From JBOGEN01 sp050743265 (GTDB lineage: Bacteria > Actinomycetota > Actinomycetes > JBOGEN01), in NCBI GenBank assembly GCA_050743265.1, contig JBOGEN010000092.1, positions 1-16,882 on the forward strand: a DNA stretch of 16,882 nucleotides, read 5' to 3'. The notes beneath the pieces were generated by a model. It was not told where the DNA came from. It searched no databases and worked only from the letters and a program-made list of their open reading frames with translations. Positions 1-6,222 of this stretch are shown piece by piece. The translations under genes were made by a program, and so were the position numbers. The first letter of the stretch is position 1, and every line of letters starts with the position of its first letter.

Positions 1-2
1 CG

Positions 3-653
3 CCCGCCTCGTCGCGGGCTGCGCTCGGCTCGCCCGACTCGCCCGAGCCGAAGGCCGGGTCGGGGCACGGGACCGCTCGGCCGACTGCACAGTCTGGTAC
101 GCCGGACGTCGTGCGGCAGACCCCGCGTACCCACGGCGCGACGAGGGCTTTCGTGTTCCCCGTTCGGCCCCCGTCCCGTGCGTCGTTCGGGCGCGTCCAC
201 CACGACTACCCGGCGACGGATGTCTTCGCGGACTGCGGGAGCGCCGTGGTGTCCCCGGTGGACGGGGTCGTCCAGGAGCTGTCCCGGGTCGATCGGTGGG
301 ACCCGGCGACCGATCGGGGCGCCCAGCGCGGAGGGCTGTTCGTGTCGATCGTCACGGACGACGGGATGCGCTTCTACGGGTCGCATCTGCGCTCGATCGG
401 TCCGGGAGTCACCCCGGGCGTGCGCGTCCGCGCCGGAGAGCGGCTCGCGCGAGTCGGTCGTACGGGCAGCGCCGCGCCGACCGCCTGCCACCTCCACGTC
501 GGCATCTCCCCGGACTGCGGGCCCGGCGACTGGGCCGTACGCCGCGGCGTGGTCCCACCCTGGCGCTACCTGGAGAGCTGGCAGGCGGGCGGCGATCGCT
601 CCCCGGCCGCAGCGTTGCGGCATTGGCAGGCCAGGAACGACTGCTCCGGGTAG
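3..653 (+). CDS. M23 (LytM-type) peptidase family protein, 5' end outside window
   Basis: The reading frame is open from the first bases of the window, so the true start lies upstream. The internal GTG at 111 has no ribosome binding site. The visible part, about 216 residues, begins with a Ser/Pro/Gly-rich linker (bases 3-150) and then a domain with M23 features. HHDYPATD (198-221) supplies the first His and Asp zinc ligands, followed by the strand pattern G-x-x-V-V-S-P-V-D-G-V-V typical of lysostaphin/LytM folds. HLH (489-497) is the second His-x-His motif. Family members cut peptide cross-links in peptidoglycan outside the membrane, or act as inactive amidase activators. The metal ligands seem intact, but the His-to-Asp spacing (five residues) is longer than the classic three. 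The linker suggests a secreted or membrane-tethered protein whose signal sequence is off-window. Family assignment is good; activity is inferred. Confidence 0.72.
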   Translation, partial: PASSRAALGSPDSPEPKAGSGHGTARPTAQSGTPDVVRQTPRTHGATRAFVFPVRPPSRASFGRVHHDYPATDVFADCGSAVVSPVDGVVQELSRVDRWDPATDRGAQRGGLFVSIVTDDGMRFYGSHLRSIGPGVTPGVRVRAGERLARVGRTGSAAPTACHLHVGISPDCGPGDWAVRRGVVPPWRYLESWQAGGDRSPAAALRHWQARNDCSG

Positions 654-654
654 G

Positions 655-762
655 CGGGGCGGAGTCTCGTTCGCCGACCACGGCCACGGCCTGTTCGTGT
701 CTGGTGACCGCACCTACGCCACGCGCGACGCCGGCCGTACGTGGGTCGACGTCGCCGACTGA
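655..762 (+). pseudogene. Remnant of an Asp-box (BNR/Ycf48-like) repeat protein, C-terminal fragment
   Basis: Directly after the peptidase stop, frame 1 reads about 34 residues beginning GGVSFADHGHG and ending in TRDAGRTWVDVAD before TGA at 760-762. TRDAGRTW fits the Asp-box consensus [ST]-x-D-x-G-x-T-W of sialidase and Ycf48-type beta-propellers, and the preceding G-L-F-V-S-G-D-R-T-Y segment is the usual strand before an Asp box. No start codon or ribosome binding site belongs to it. It reads like the last blade of a propeller gene whose remainder has been lost. A chance match is possible because only one repeat is present. Confidence 0.4.
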
Positions 763-806
763 CCCCAGTTAGGGGAGGGCTCACTCTGCGCTCGCCGCTC
801 CTCGGA

Positions 807-1196
807 TCAGAGTGCGCGGGCGGCGGCGACGAGCCTTTCTGCCGCGCGCCCTGCGCGGCGGTGGTCGTCCACGCGAGTCGCGTATGCGCTGTAGCCGGAC
901 CTGGTCTTCATGCCGAGCAGCGTCGCCAGGTCGCGAGCGAGCGTGGCATCTACTTTGCGGAGGAGGGCGACCGCGTACTCGTGGTTCTCTCCGGAGGCAT
1001 GCACTCCCAGGCGTGCACAACACAAGACGTCGCTTGCTGCGATACCGGCGTGCACGCACAGTGTGACGAAGGCATCGGAGACATCGCTCTCGTCATCTGC
1101 GAACTCGTCGATCGTGGCTGCTGCGTCGAGGAACTGTCGCGCCTTCGCCAGGCGGCCTGTGCGCGTTCGAGGCGAGCAGGGATGGGTTCGCGTCAC
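807..1196 (-). CDS. HEPN-domain-like protein, putative toxin partner of the upstream nucleotidyltransferase
   Basis: This is a 129-residue, mostly helical protein without membrane segments. Its GTG start overlaps the stop of the preceding nucleotidyltransferase gene as GTGA (1193-1196), so the two are translationally coupled. Size, helical character and pairing match the HEPN half of MNT/HEPN modules, in which HEPN proteins are often RNases and the nucleotidyltransferase neutralises them. The core conserved-looking block runs from AGIAASDVLCCARLG to the NHEYAVALL segment (about residues 50-79). An H-x-Y triplet is present (H72, Y74), but the nearest preceding Arg (R62) is nine residues away rather than the four to six of the canonical R-x4-6-H motif. 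RNase activity is therefore uncertain. It could instead be a non-catalytic HEPN used for complex formation. Confidence 0.6.
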   Translation of the reverse strand: MTRTHPCSPRTRTGRLAKARQFLDAAATIDEFADDESDVSDAFVTLCVHAGIAASDVLCCARLGVHASGENHEYAVALLRKVDATLARDLATLLGMKTRSGYSAYATRVDDHRRAGRAAERLVAAARAL

Positions 1197-1828
1197 GCCG
1201 GCCCCTCGGGTCGCTCCCGGTGTCGGAGGATGCGGTCGCTGCCGTGTAGCGGGACGCCTTCACGCCGGATGCTGTCGAGCACCGGGTCGCCGGCGGCGGC
1301 CGCGCTGCGGGCTTCGTCCCGTCCGTACTCCAGAACCCGCACGTCGTTCCCCGTCCACTGGGCCATGTCGTGGGTGAGCTCCTCGACCCCGGCTCGCCAT
1401 GCCTCGTCGTCCGCGACCGTGCGAGCAGGCCGTACGAGCAGGAGGTCGATGTCGCTGTGGGGGGACATGTCGCCTCGCGCCGCGGAGCCGAACAGTGCGG
1501 CGAAGGCCGGCGTTACCGGCCAGGACCTCAGGCGTCGGGTGATGCCGGCCAGCAGGGTGTCTCGGAGCCGGGCCAGCGCCACGACGTGCTCGGCGGCGAG
1601 GTGGTCACGGTTGAGGCTGTAGAGGTACGCGTTTCCTGCGCGCTCGCCTCGTACGATCCCTTGGTCGGTGAGACGGGCCAGGCATTTCCGTACCCCCGCC
1701 TCGGAGTAGCGGTTGAGGAGGCGGTGCAGCTCACCGGGTGTGAACGCTGCCTCGGCGCGCGCCAACACAGCCAGGACGTCGGCGTCGGCCGTGGGGGTCA
1801 ACACCGCCAGCGGCCTGGACAGGTCCAT
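1193..1828 (-). CDS. Winged-helix / MNT-type nucleotidyltransferase fusion protein, putative antitoxin and autoregulator
   Basis: This 211-residue protein has two parts. Residues about 12-75 form a winged helix-turn-helix (the helix around LHRLLNRYSEAGVRKCLARL, then a wing with G-N-A-Y-L-Y). Residues about 105-170 are a Pol-beta-type minimal nucleotidyltransferase with G114-S115...G119 and the metal-binding pair D126-x-D128 (SDIDLLLV). The ATG start is preceded by a GGGAGGG ribosome binding site. It is the first gene of a two-gene operon with the HEPN-like gene. In characterised MNT/HEPN systems the nucleotidyltransferase AMPylates or otherwise blocks the HEPN toxin. The fused DNA-binding domain suggests that this protein also represses its own promoter, which contains palindromes at 1861-1893. 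Domain calls are strong; the toxin-antitoxin role is inferred from arrangement. Confidence 0.8.
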   Translation of the reverse strand: MDLSRPLAVLTPTADADVLAVLARAEAAFTPGELHRLLNRYSEAGVRKCLARLTDQGIVRGERAGNAYLYSLNRDHLAAEHVVALARLRDTLLAGITRRLRSWPVTPAFAALFGSAARGDMSPHSDIDLLLVRPARTVADDEAWRAGVEELTHDMAQWTGNDVRVLEYGRDEARSAAAAGDPVLDSIRREGVPLHGSDRILRHRERPEGPA

Positions 1829-1860
1829 CGTCCCTCCCGCACTTGAGTAGCGGAATCGAA

Positions 1861-1893
1861 ACTATAGTCCAGAATCCTTGATAATAGTCAAGG
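1861..1893 (-). promoter_or_regulatory. Promoter and palindromic operator of the wHTH-nucleotidyltransferase/HEPN operon
   Basis: In strongly GC-rich surroundings this stretch is AT-rich. Read on the minus strand it offers a -35-like TTGACT (1891-1886) and a -10-like TATAGT (1866-1861), separated by 19 bp. Two palindromes overlap these elements: CCTTGA-N6-TCAAGG (1876-1893), which covers the -35, and ACTATAGT (1861-1868), which covers the -10. Repressor binding here would block RNA polymerase, as expected for an autoregulated toxin-antitoxin operon whose first product has a winged helix. The 19-bp spacer is longer than ideal. Confidence 0.5.
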
Positions 1894-2006
1894 TTCTGTC
1901 CACGATCGCATCCCATGGCGCAGCGGCTGTCCACAGGATCCGTCCGGCGCAGCGCGCTAACGGGGTGAAAGGTGCGAAACCAACACACGATCACGGCCAG
2001 CGGCTC

Positions 2007-2012
2007 TAGCCT
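2007..2012 (+). promoter_or_regulatory. Possible -10 element for the sugar transferase gene
   Basis: TAGCCT fits the actinobacterial TANNNT -10 pattern and lies about 55 bp before the GTG start. No convincing -35 is visible. The rest of the 239-bp divergent region between the nucleotidyltransferase and the transferase shows only a direct repeat of GGCGCAGCG (1917-1925 and 1946-1954). Confidence 0.25.
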
Positions 2013-2067
2013 CGGTGCTTCGTCGTCCCGCAGGGGTGGGGCGCGATGACTCGGGGGAGTCGGTCGG

Positions 2068-3576
2068 GTGACGGACATGCACGACAGGTTGATCGCGCTC
2101 CGGACGGTTCCGGCCGGCAGCCACAGCCTCATGCCGGTTCCCGACCCGGATGGTCAGCCGACGCTCACCATGACGGGCCAGGGTGGTCCCGGGGGGTCCG
2201 CCTCGTGGCAGTACGGCCACACCCTGCTGCTGCGCCTCGTCGACATCAGCCTTGTCGCGCTCGCGCTGGTGCTCGCGATGGTCACCCGCTTCGACAGCCC
2301 GGGCGCGGCGATCTCCGGCATCCCGTACGCCGTGGTCGCCACCGTGATCGGTCTGGTCTGGCTGGGCTGCCTCGAGGCGCACGACGCGTACGACCTACGG
2401 GTGCTCGGCGCCGGGGCCGAGGAGTACAAGCGCGTCCTCACCGGCACCTTCACCGCCTTCTCCCTCGTCGCGATCGGCTGCTACGCCGCGCGGATCGACG
2501 TGGCCCGCGGCTTCGTCGCGCTGGCCCTCCCCGTAGGGGTGGTGCTGCTGCTGGCCGGGCGCTGGTTCGCCCGCCGGCACCTCGTACGCCGCCGTCGCGC
2601 CGGCGCGATGGTGCACCGCCTTCTCGTCGTCGGCGACGCAGGGGGAGCGGCCGAGATGAGCGAGCGGTTCCGTACGGCCCCCGACGCCGGGTACTCCGTC
2701 GTCGGCGTCGTCTGCGAACCCGACACGCTCACTCCGGAGGCCGTCGCAGTCTCGGTGGTCGAGGCCGCCAGCCGCGTCCGCGCGGACGCCGTGGCCGTGG
2801 CACCGACCGGCCCGCTGACCGCGGACGGCCTGCGCGAGATCGCCTGGGCGCTCGAGGGCACCGGGACCGACCTGCTCGTCGCCCCCTCGGTGACCGAGGT
2901 GGCCGGGCCCCGCGTCAGCGTCCGTCGCGTTGCCGGCCTGCCGCTGCTCCACCTCGAGGAGCCGGAGCTCACCGGCGCCAAGCGCGTGCTCAAGGTCGCC
3001 GAGGACCGCGTATGCGCCGCGCTCGGCCTGCTCGTCCTCGCGCCGCTCCTGCTCGGGGTCGCCCTCGCCATCCGGCTGGACACCTCCGGCCCGGCGCTGT
3101 TCGTCCAGCGCCGCGTGGGCATCGCCGGGCGCGAGTTCCGGGTGTTCAAGTTCCGCACGATGGTCGTCGACGCGCAGGCGCGCCTCGCCGCCCTGTCCGT
3201 CCGCACCGATGGCGACGGCCTGCTCTCCACGACGAAGGACGACCCCCGCATCACCCGTGTCGGGCGCCTGCTGCGTCGTACGTCGCTGGACGAGCTGCCC
3301 CAGCTGCTCAACGTCCTGCGCGGGGAGATGTCGCTCGTCGGCCCACGCCCGCCGCTGCCCGCCGAGGTGGCCCAGTACGAGCAGCACGTCCAGCGCCGCC
3401 TTCTCGTCAAGCCGGGCATGACCGGCCTGTGGCAGGTCAGCGGGCGTTCCGACCTCGCCTGGGAGGACGCCGTCCGCCTCGACCTCTACTACGTCGAGAA
3501 CTGGTCACCCGCGCTCGACCTCACGATCCTGCTGCGTACGGCCACGGCCGTCGTCCGCGGTTCCGGCGCGTACTGA
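2068..3576 (+). CDS. Polyprenyl-phosphate hexose-1-phosphate transferase (exopolysaccharide biosynthesis, WbaP/WcaJ type)
   Basis: This 502-residue membrane enzyme should transfer a sugar-1-phosphate from a UDP-sugar to undecaprenyl phosphate, the first membrane step in building an exopolysaccharide or capsule repeat unit. Four hydrophobic segments lie near residues 53-72, 86-101, 124-141 and 149-165. A Rossmann-like domain (about 183-290, LLVVGDAGGAAEM) follows. The C-terminal bacterial sugar transferase domain (about 304-502) begins with a further membrane helix at 312-336. Signature blocks are KFRTM (361-365), DDPRITRVG, S406-LDELPQ with the D408-E409 dyad that forms the phosphosugar intermediate in this superfamily, LVGPRP, and KPGMTGLWQVSGRS (448-461). 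The GTG start has GGGGGAG (2053-2059) eight bases upstream. No glycosyltransferases or Wzx/Wzy genes are adjacent, so the glycan and donor sugar cannot be named. Confidence 0.93.
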   Translation: MTDMHDRLIALRTVPAGSHSLMPVPDPDGQPTLTMTGQGGPGGSASWQYGHTLLLRLVDISLVALALVLAMVTRFDSPGAAISGIPYAVVATVIGLVWLGCLEAHDAYDLRVLGAGAEEYKRVLTGTFTAFSLVAIGCYAARIDVARGFVALALPVGVVLLLAGRWFARRHLVRRRRAGAMVHRLLVVGDAGGAAEMSERFRTAPDAGYSVVGVVCEPDTLTPEAVAVSVVEAASRVRADAVAVAPTGPLTADGLREIAWALEGTGTDLLVAPSVTEVAGPRVSVRRVAGLPLLHLEEPELTGAKRVLKVAEDRVCAALGLLVLAPLLLGVALAIRLDTSGPALFVQRRVGIAGREFRVFKFRTMVVDAQARLAALSVRTDGDGLLSTTKDDPRITRVGRLLRRTSLDELPQLLNVLRGEMSLVGPRPPLPAEVAQYEQHVQRRLLVKPGMTGLWQVSGRSDLAWEDAVRLDLYYVENWSPALDLTILLRTATAVVRGSGAY

Positions 3577-3674
3577 GACACGCCTGGCTCCCTCGCCGCG
3601 TGCGTCCACCCGAAAGGTGAGCGTGCGGGCCCATCGGGCATGGTGACCAAGAGGCAGAGTCAGAGGGAGGCCGC

Positions 3675-4724
3675 GTGCGCGTACTCGAGTTCAAAGGACC
3701 GTGGGACATCGGGGTCGAGGAGCGGCCCGACCCGTCGCCAGGCCCGGGCGAGGTGATGCTGCGGGTGAGCGCAACAGGCATCTGCGGCACCGACGTCCAC
3801 GGCTTCACCGGCGAGAACGGGCGGCGCCACCCCGGCCAGGTCATGGGTCACGAGACCGTCGGCCACGTCGTCGCCCACGGGCCCGACGTGAGCGGGCCCG
3901 CCGAGGGCGAAGCGGTCACGGTGATGCCGGTGCTCGGGTGCGAGCAGTGCGACGCCTGCCGGTCCGACCGGCGCCAGGCCTGCGCCGAGCGCCGCGTCAT
4001 CGGGGTCAACCCGGAGATCATGGCGGCGTTCGCCGAGTACCTGGTCGCGCCGGCGCAGGCGGTCGTCCGGCTGCCCGCCGGTACGCGGGAGGAGTTCGGC
4101 GCGCTCGTCGAGCCCCTCGCCGTGGGCTACCACGCCGTACGCCGCGGCGCGTGCGGCCCGGGCGACACCGTCCTGGTCGTCGGCGGTGGCCCCATCGGGC
4201 AGGCGGCCTTCCTCGGGGCGCAGCGCCTGGGCGCGTCCCGCGTCGTGGTGAGCGAGCCGGACGCCAACCGGCGCGCGCTCTGCGCCACGCTCGGCGCGGA
4301 CACGCTCGACCCGTCTGCAGCATCCGGTGACCTCGCGGGTGCGGTCGCCGGCGTGCTGGGTGGCCCGGCGTCCCTCGTCGTCGACGCGGTGGGCTCGTCC
4401 GGCTCGCTCGCCGACAGCCTGGCGGCCTCGGCGACCGGGGCGACGGTCGTCCTCGTCGGCATGCACGTGCCCCGGGTCGAGATCCCCGCGTACGCGGTGA
4501 GCACGGGGGAGCGCGCCCTCGTCGGCAGCTTCTGCTACTCGAGGGAGGACTTCGACGACACCGCGGCCTGGGTGGGCACCGGGCCTCCGGGCCTGGCCCA
4601 CCTTGTGGACGCGCGTGTCGACCTGGACGGCGCGGCGGACGCGTTCGCCGCCCTGGGCCGCGGGGAGAGCCTGGCCAGCAAGGTGCTCGTCTTCCCGCAC
4701 GGCGTTCCCGACCCCGCAGCCTGA
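3675..4724 (+). CDS. Zinc-dependent medium-chain alcohol/polyol dehydrogenase
   Basis: This 349-residue MDR-family dehydrogenase contains both zinc sites. The catalytic site has C37 in GICGTDVHG, H59-E60 in MGHE and E146 in LVEPLAV. The structural site is C89-x2-C92-x2-C95-x7-C103. The Rossmann motif is VVGGGPIG (168-175). The overall pattern is closest to sorbitol/L-threonine 3-dehydrogenase/galactitol-phosphate dehydrogenase members, which oxidise a secondary alcohol with NAD(P). The substrate cannot be deduced. The GTG start follows a long purine tract GAGGGAGG (3663-3670). It stands 98 bp after the sugar transferase and 207 bp before the protease gene, so it is probably monocistronic. A 7-bp hairpin at 4786-4806 may end the transcript. 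Confidence 0.9.
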   Translation: MRVLEFKGPWDIGVEERPDPSPGPGEVMLRVSATGICGTDVHGFTGENGRRHPGQVMGHETVGHVVAHGPDVSGPAEGEAVTVMPVLGCEQCDACRSDRRQACAERRVIGVNPEIMAAFAEYLVAPAQAVVRLPAGTREEFGALVEPLAVGYHAVRRGACGPGDTVLVVGGGPIGQAAFLGAQRLGASRVVVSEPDANRRALCATLGADTLDPSAASGDLAGAVAGVLGGPASLVVDAVGSSGSLADSLAASATGATVVLVGMHVPRVEIPAYAVSTGERALVGSFCYSREDFDDTAAWVGTGPPGLAHLVDARVDLDGAADAFAALGRGESLASKVLVFPHGVPDPAA

Positions 4725-4785
4725 GGAGCGCAGGTCGGTCGATCGGCCCGCCGGCGCAGGGCTGAGGGCTGTCCGCCTGCCCGGC

Positions 4786-4806
4786 CTGTCTCGGCCGAAG
4801 GGACAG
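4786..4806 (+). terminator. Weak hairpin, possible terminator after the dehydrogenase gene
   Basis: CTGTCTC and GGGACAG can pair as a 7-bp stem with one U-G wobble around a 7-base loop. No U tract follows, which is common in high-GC actinobacteria. It lies 62 bp after the dehydrogenase stop. Confidence 0.28.
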
Positions 4807-4815
4807 ACCTGCCTC

Positions 4816-4827
4816 CTGACCGGTCAG
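4816..4827. promoter_or_regulatory. 12-bp perfect palindrome upstream of the protease gene
   Basis: CTGACCGGTCAG reads the same on both strands and sits about 105 bp before the protease start. It has no loop, so a DNA-level binding site for a dimeric regulator is more plausible than an RNA hairpin. The regulator is unknown. Confidence 0.3.
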
Positions 4828-4931
4828 ACGTGGGTCGTGGCTCTGGCGCGTTGGTACCCACAGGCGCTGTCCTGGGCACAGAGACCGCGTGGCCAGGGGC
4901 CGCGCGGTCTCCTCATTCGGGAGAGGGACAG

Positions 4932-6140
4932 ATGCCACGCGTGCTCGCCGGCCTCACGGCCACCGTGATCGCCATCTCGGCCGGGATCGCCGCGGCCCCT
5001 ACCGCCGTGGCCGACCCCGCCGTGGCCGACCCTCAGGCCCCCGCCGGGGCCCCCGCGGGCAGCGGGGACGAGGTTCGCCTGGTGGTCCGCCTCGAAGCCC
5101 GGGCCGGCTTCGCCGGCGAGGTCGCCGCCGCCCGTGCCCTGGGCGCCGAGCCGGCCGTACGCGAGCCGCGGCTGGACGCCTTCTCCCTCGACGTGCCCGC
5201 GGGCGAGGCCGACGCCGTCCGCCGCGACCTCGGCGAGCGGGCCGGCGTGGACACGGTCCAGGTGGCCCATCGCCGCACTCTCGCGGACGTCCCCAACGAC
5301 CCCCAGTGGTCGAGCCAGTCGACGTACATGTCGGCCGTGCACGCCCCCGGCGCCTGGGGACTTTCGCAGGGCAGGGCCTCGGTCCGGGTCGCCGTCATCG
5401 ACACCGGCGTCGCCACCGGTCACCCCGACCTCATCGGCAAGGTCGTGGGCCAGTACAACGCCGTGACCGGCACGTCGAGCGTCAGGGACGCCATGGGTCA
5501 CGGCACCTCCGTCGCGAGCGTCGCGGCCGCCCGTACCGGGAACGGGGTCGGCGTCGCCGGCTCGGGCTACAGGACGTCCGTCCTCGCGGTGAAGGTCGCC
5601 GACTCGAACGGCACGCTCCGGTCGGACGCGATCGCCAGCGGCATCCGCTGGGCCGCCGACCATGGGGCCGACGTGATCAACATGAGCTTCGGCGGCTCCG
5701 CGACCGACTGGCTCGAGAGGGACGCCGTCGCGTACGCCCAGTCCAAGGGCGTCCTCCTCGTCGCGTCAGCCGGGAACGCGGGCACCTCGGACCTCCACTA
5801 CCCCGCCGCCCTCCCCGGCGTCCTCTCCGTCGGCGCCACCTCGGCGTCGGGTACGTCCCGGCCCTCGTGGAGCAGCTACGGCCGCTGGGTCGACCTCGCT
5901 GCTCCGGGCGCCGGCATCCGCGCGGCGGTTCCGGGCGGGCGGTACGGCACCGTCAGCGGGACGTCCTTCTCGGCCCCCCTGGTGGCGGGAGAAGCGGCTC
6001 TGTTGCTCGCCGTACAGCCCACGGCCACCGCGGCACAGCTCACGGCGACCCTCACCGCGGCCACCACAGGGGCGCGGCTGGGCTTCGCGCAGGGGCTCGT
6101 CGACTTCAGGTCCGCCGTGCGTCGCATCGCGCGGACCTGA
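4932..6140 (+). CDS. Secreted subtilisin-like serine protease (S8 family) with propeptide
   Basis: This 402-residue precursor begins with a signal peptide: R3 followed by a hydrophobic stretch at 4-22, with likely cleavage after A27 in TAVA. Residues about 45-118 resemble the inhibitor-I9 propeptide that folds and masks subtilases. The catalytic domain carries D157 (VAVIDTGV), H190 (GHGTSVA), oxyanion N282 (SAGNAGT) and nucleophile S345 (GTSFSAPLVAGE), so the triad is complete. It lacks a C-terminal anchor or sorting signal and should be released. The ATG at 4932 is chosen because GGGAGAGGG lies just upstream and the signal peptide starts there; in-frame codons further upstream lack both. An extracellular nutritional or processing role is inferred from the family. 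Confidence 0.95.
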   Translation: MPRVLAGLTATVIAISAGIAAAPTAVADPAVADPQAPAGAPAGSGDEVRLVVRLEARAGFAGEVAAARALGAEPAVREPRLDAFSLDVPAGEADAVRRDLGERAGVDTVQVAHRRTLADVPNDPQWSSQSTYMSAVHAPGAWGLSQGRASVRVAVIDTGVATGHPDLIGKVVGQYNAVTGTSSVRDAMGHGTSVASVAAARTGNGVGVAGSGYRTSVLAVKVADSNGTLRSDAIASGIRWAADHGADVINMSFGGSATDWLERDAVAYAQSKGVLLVASAGNAGTSDLHYPAALPGVLSVGATSASGTSRPSWSSYGRWVDLAAPGAGIRAAVPGGRYGTVSGTSFSAPLVAGEAALLLAVQPTATAAQLTATLTAATTGARLGFAQGLVDFRSAVRRIART

Positions 6141-6222
6141 TGACCGTGCCCCGCTAGCCCCGTGGGGGTCGGCCCGTTCGCCCGTGGGGGAGACTGGGGG
6201 CCGCACCGAAGGAGGAGGGGCA

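Noticed and set aside
763..775. CCCC-AGTTA-GGGG mini-hairpin between the Asp-box remnant and the HEPN-like gene
   Set aside because: A four-pair stem without a U tract is too weak to call a terminator.
741..1622. Plus-strand frame opposite the nucleotidyltransferase/HEPN operon
   Set aside because: No family features. The minus-strand genes show wHTH, GS-x-DxD and coupled starts.
1917..1954. Direct repeat GGCGCAGCG, 29 bp apart
   Set aside because: GC-rich 9-mers recur by chance in this composition, and the spacing is not a whole number of helical turns.
2046..3620. Long plus-strand frame overlapping the sugar transferase in another phase
   Set aside because: Its product is an Arg/Pro/Ala-rich string without domains, while the overlapping frame encodes a complete sugar transferase. 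Such frames are expected in high-GC DNA.
3577..3674. 98-bp gap between the sugar transferase and dehydrogenase genes
   Set aside because: I searched it for a terminator or promoter and saw no convincing stem or TANNNT box with partner.
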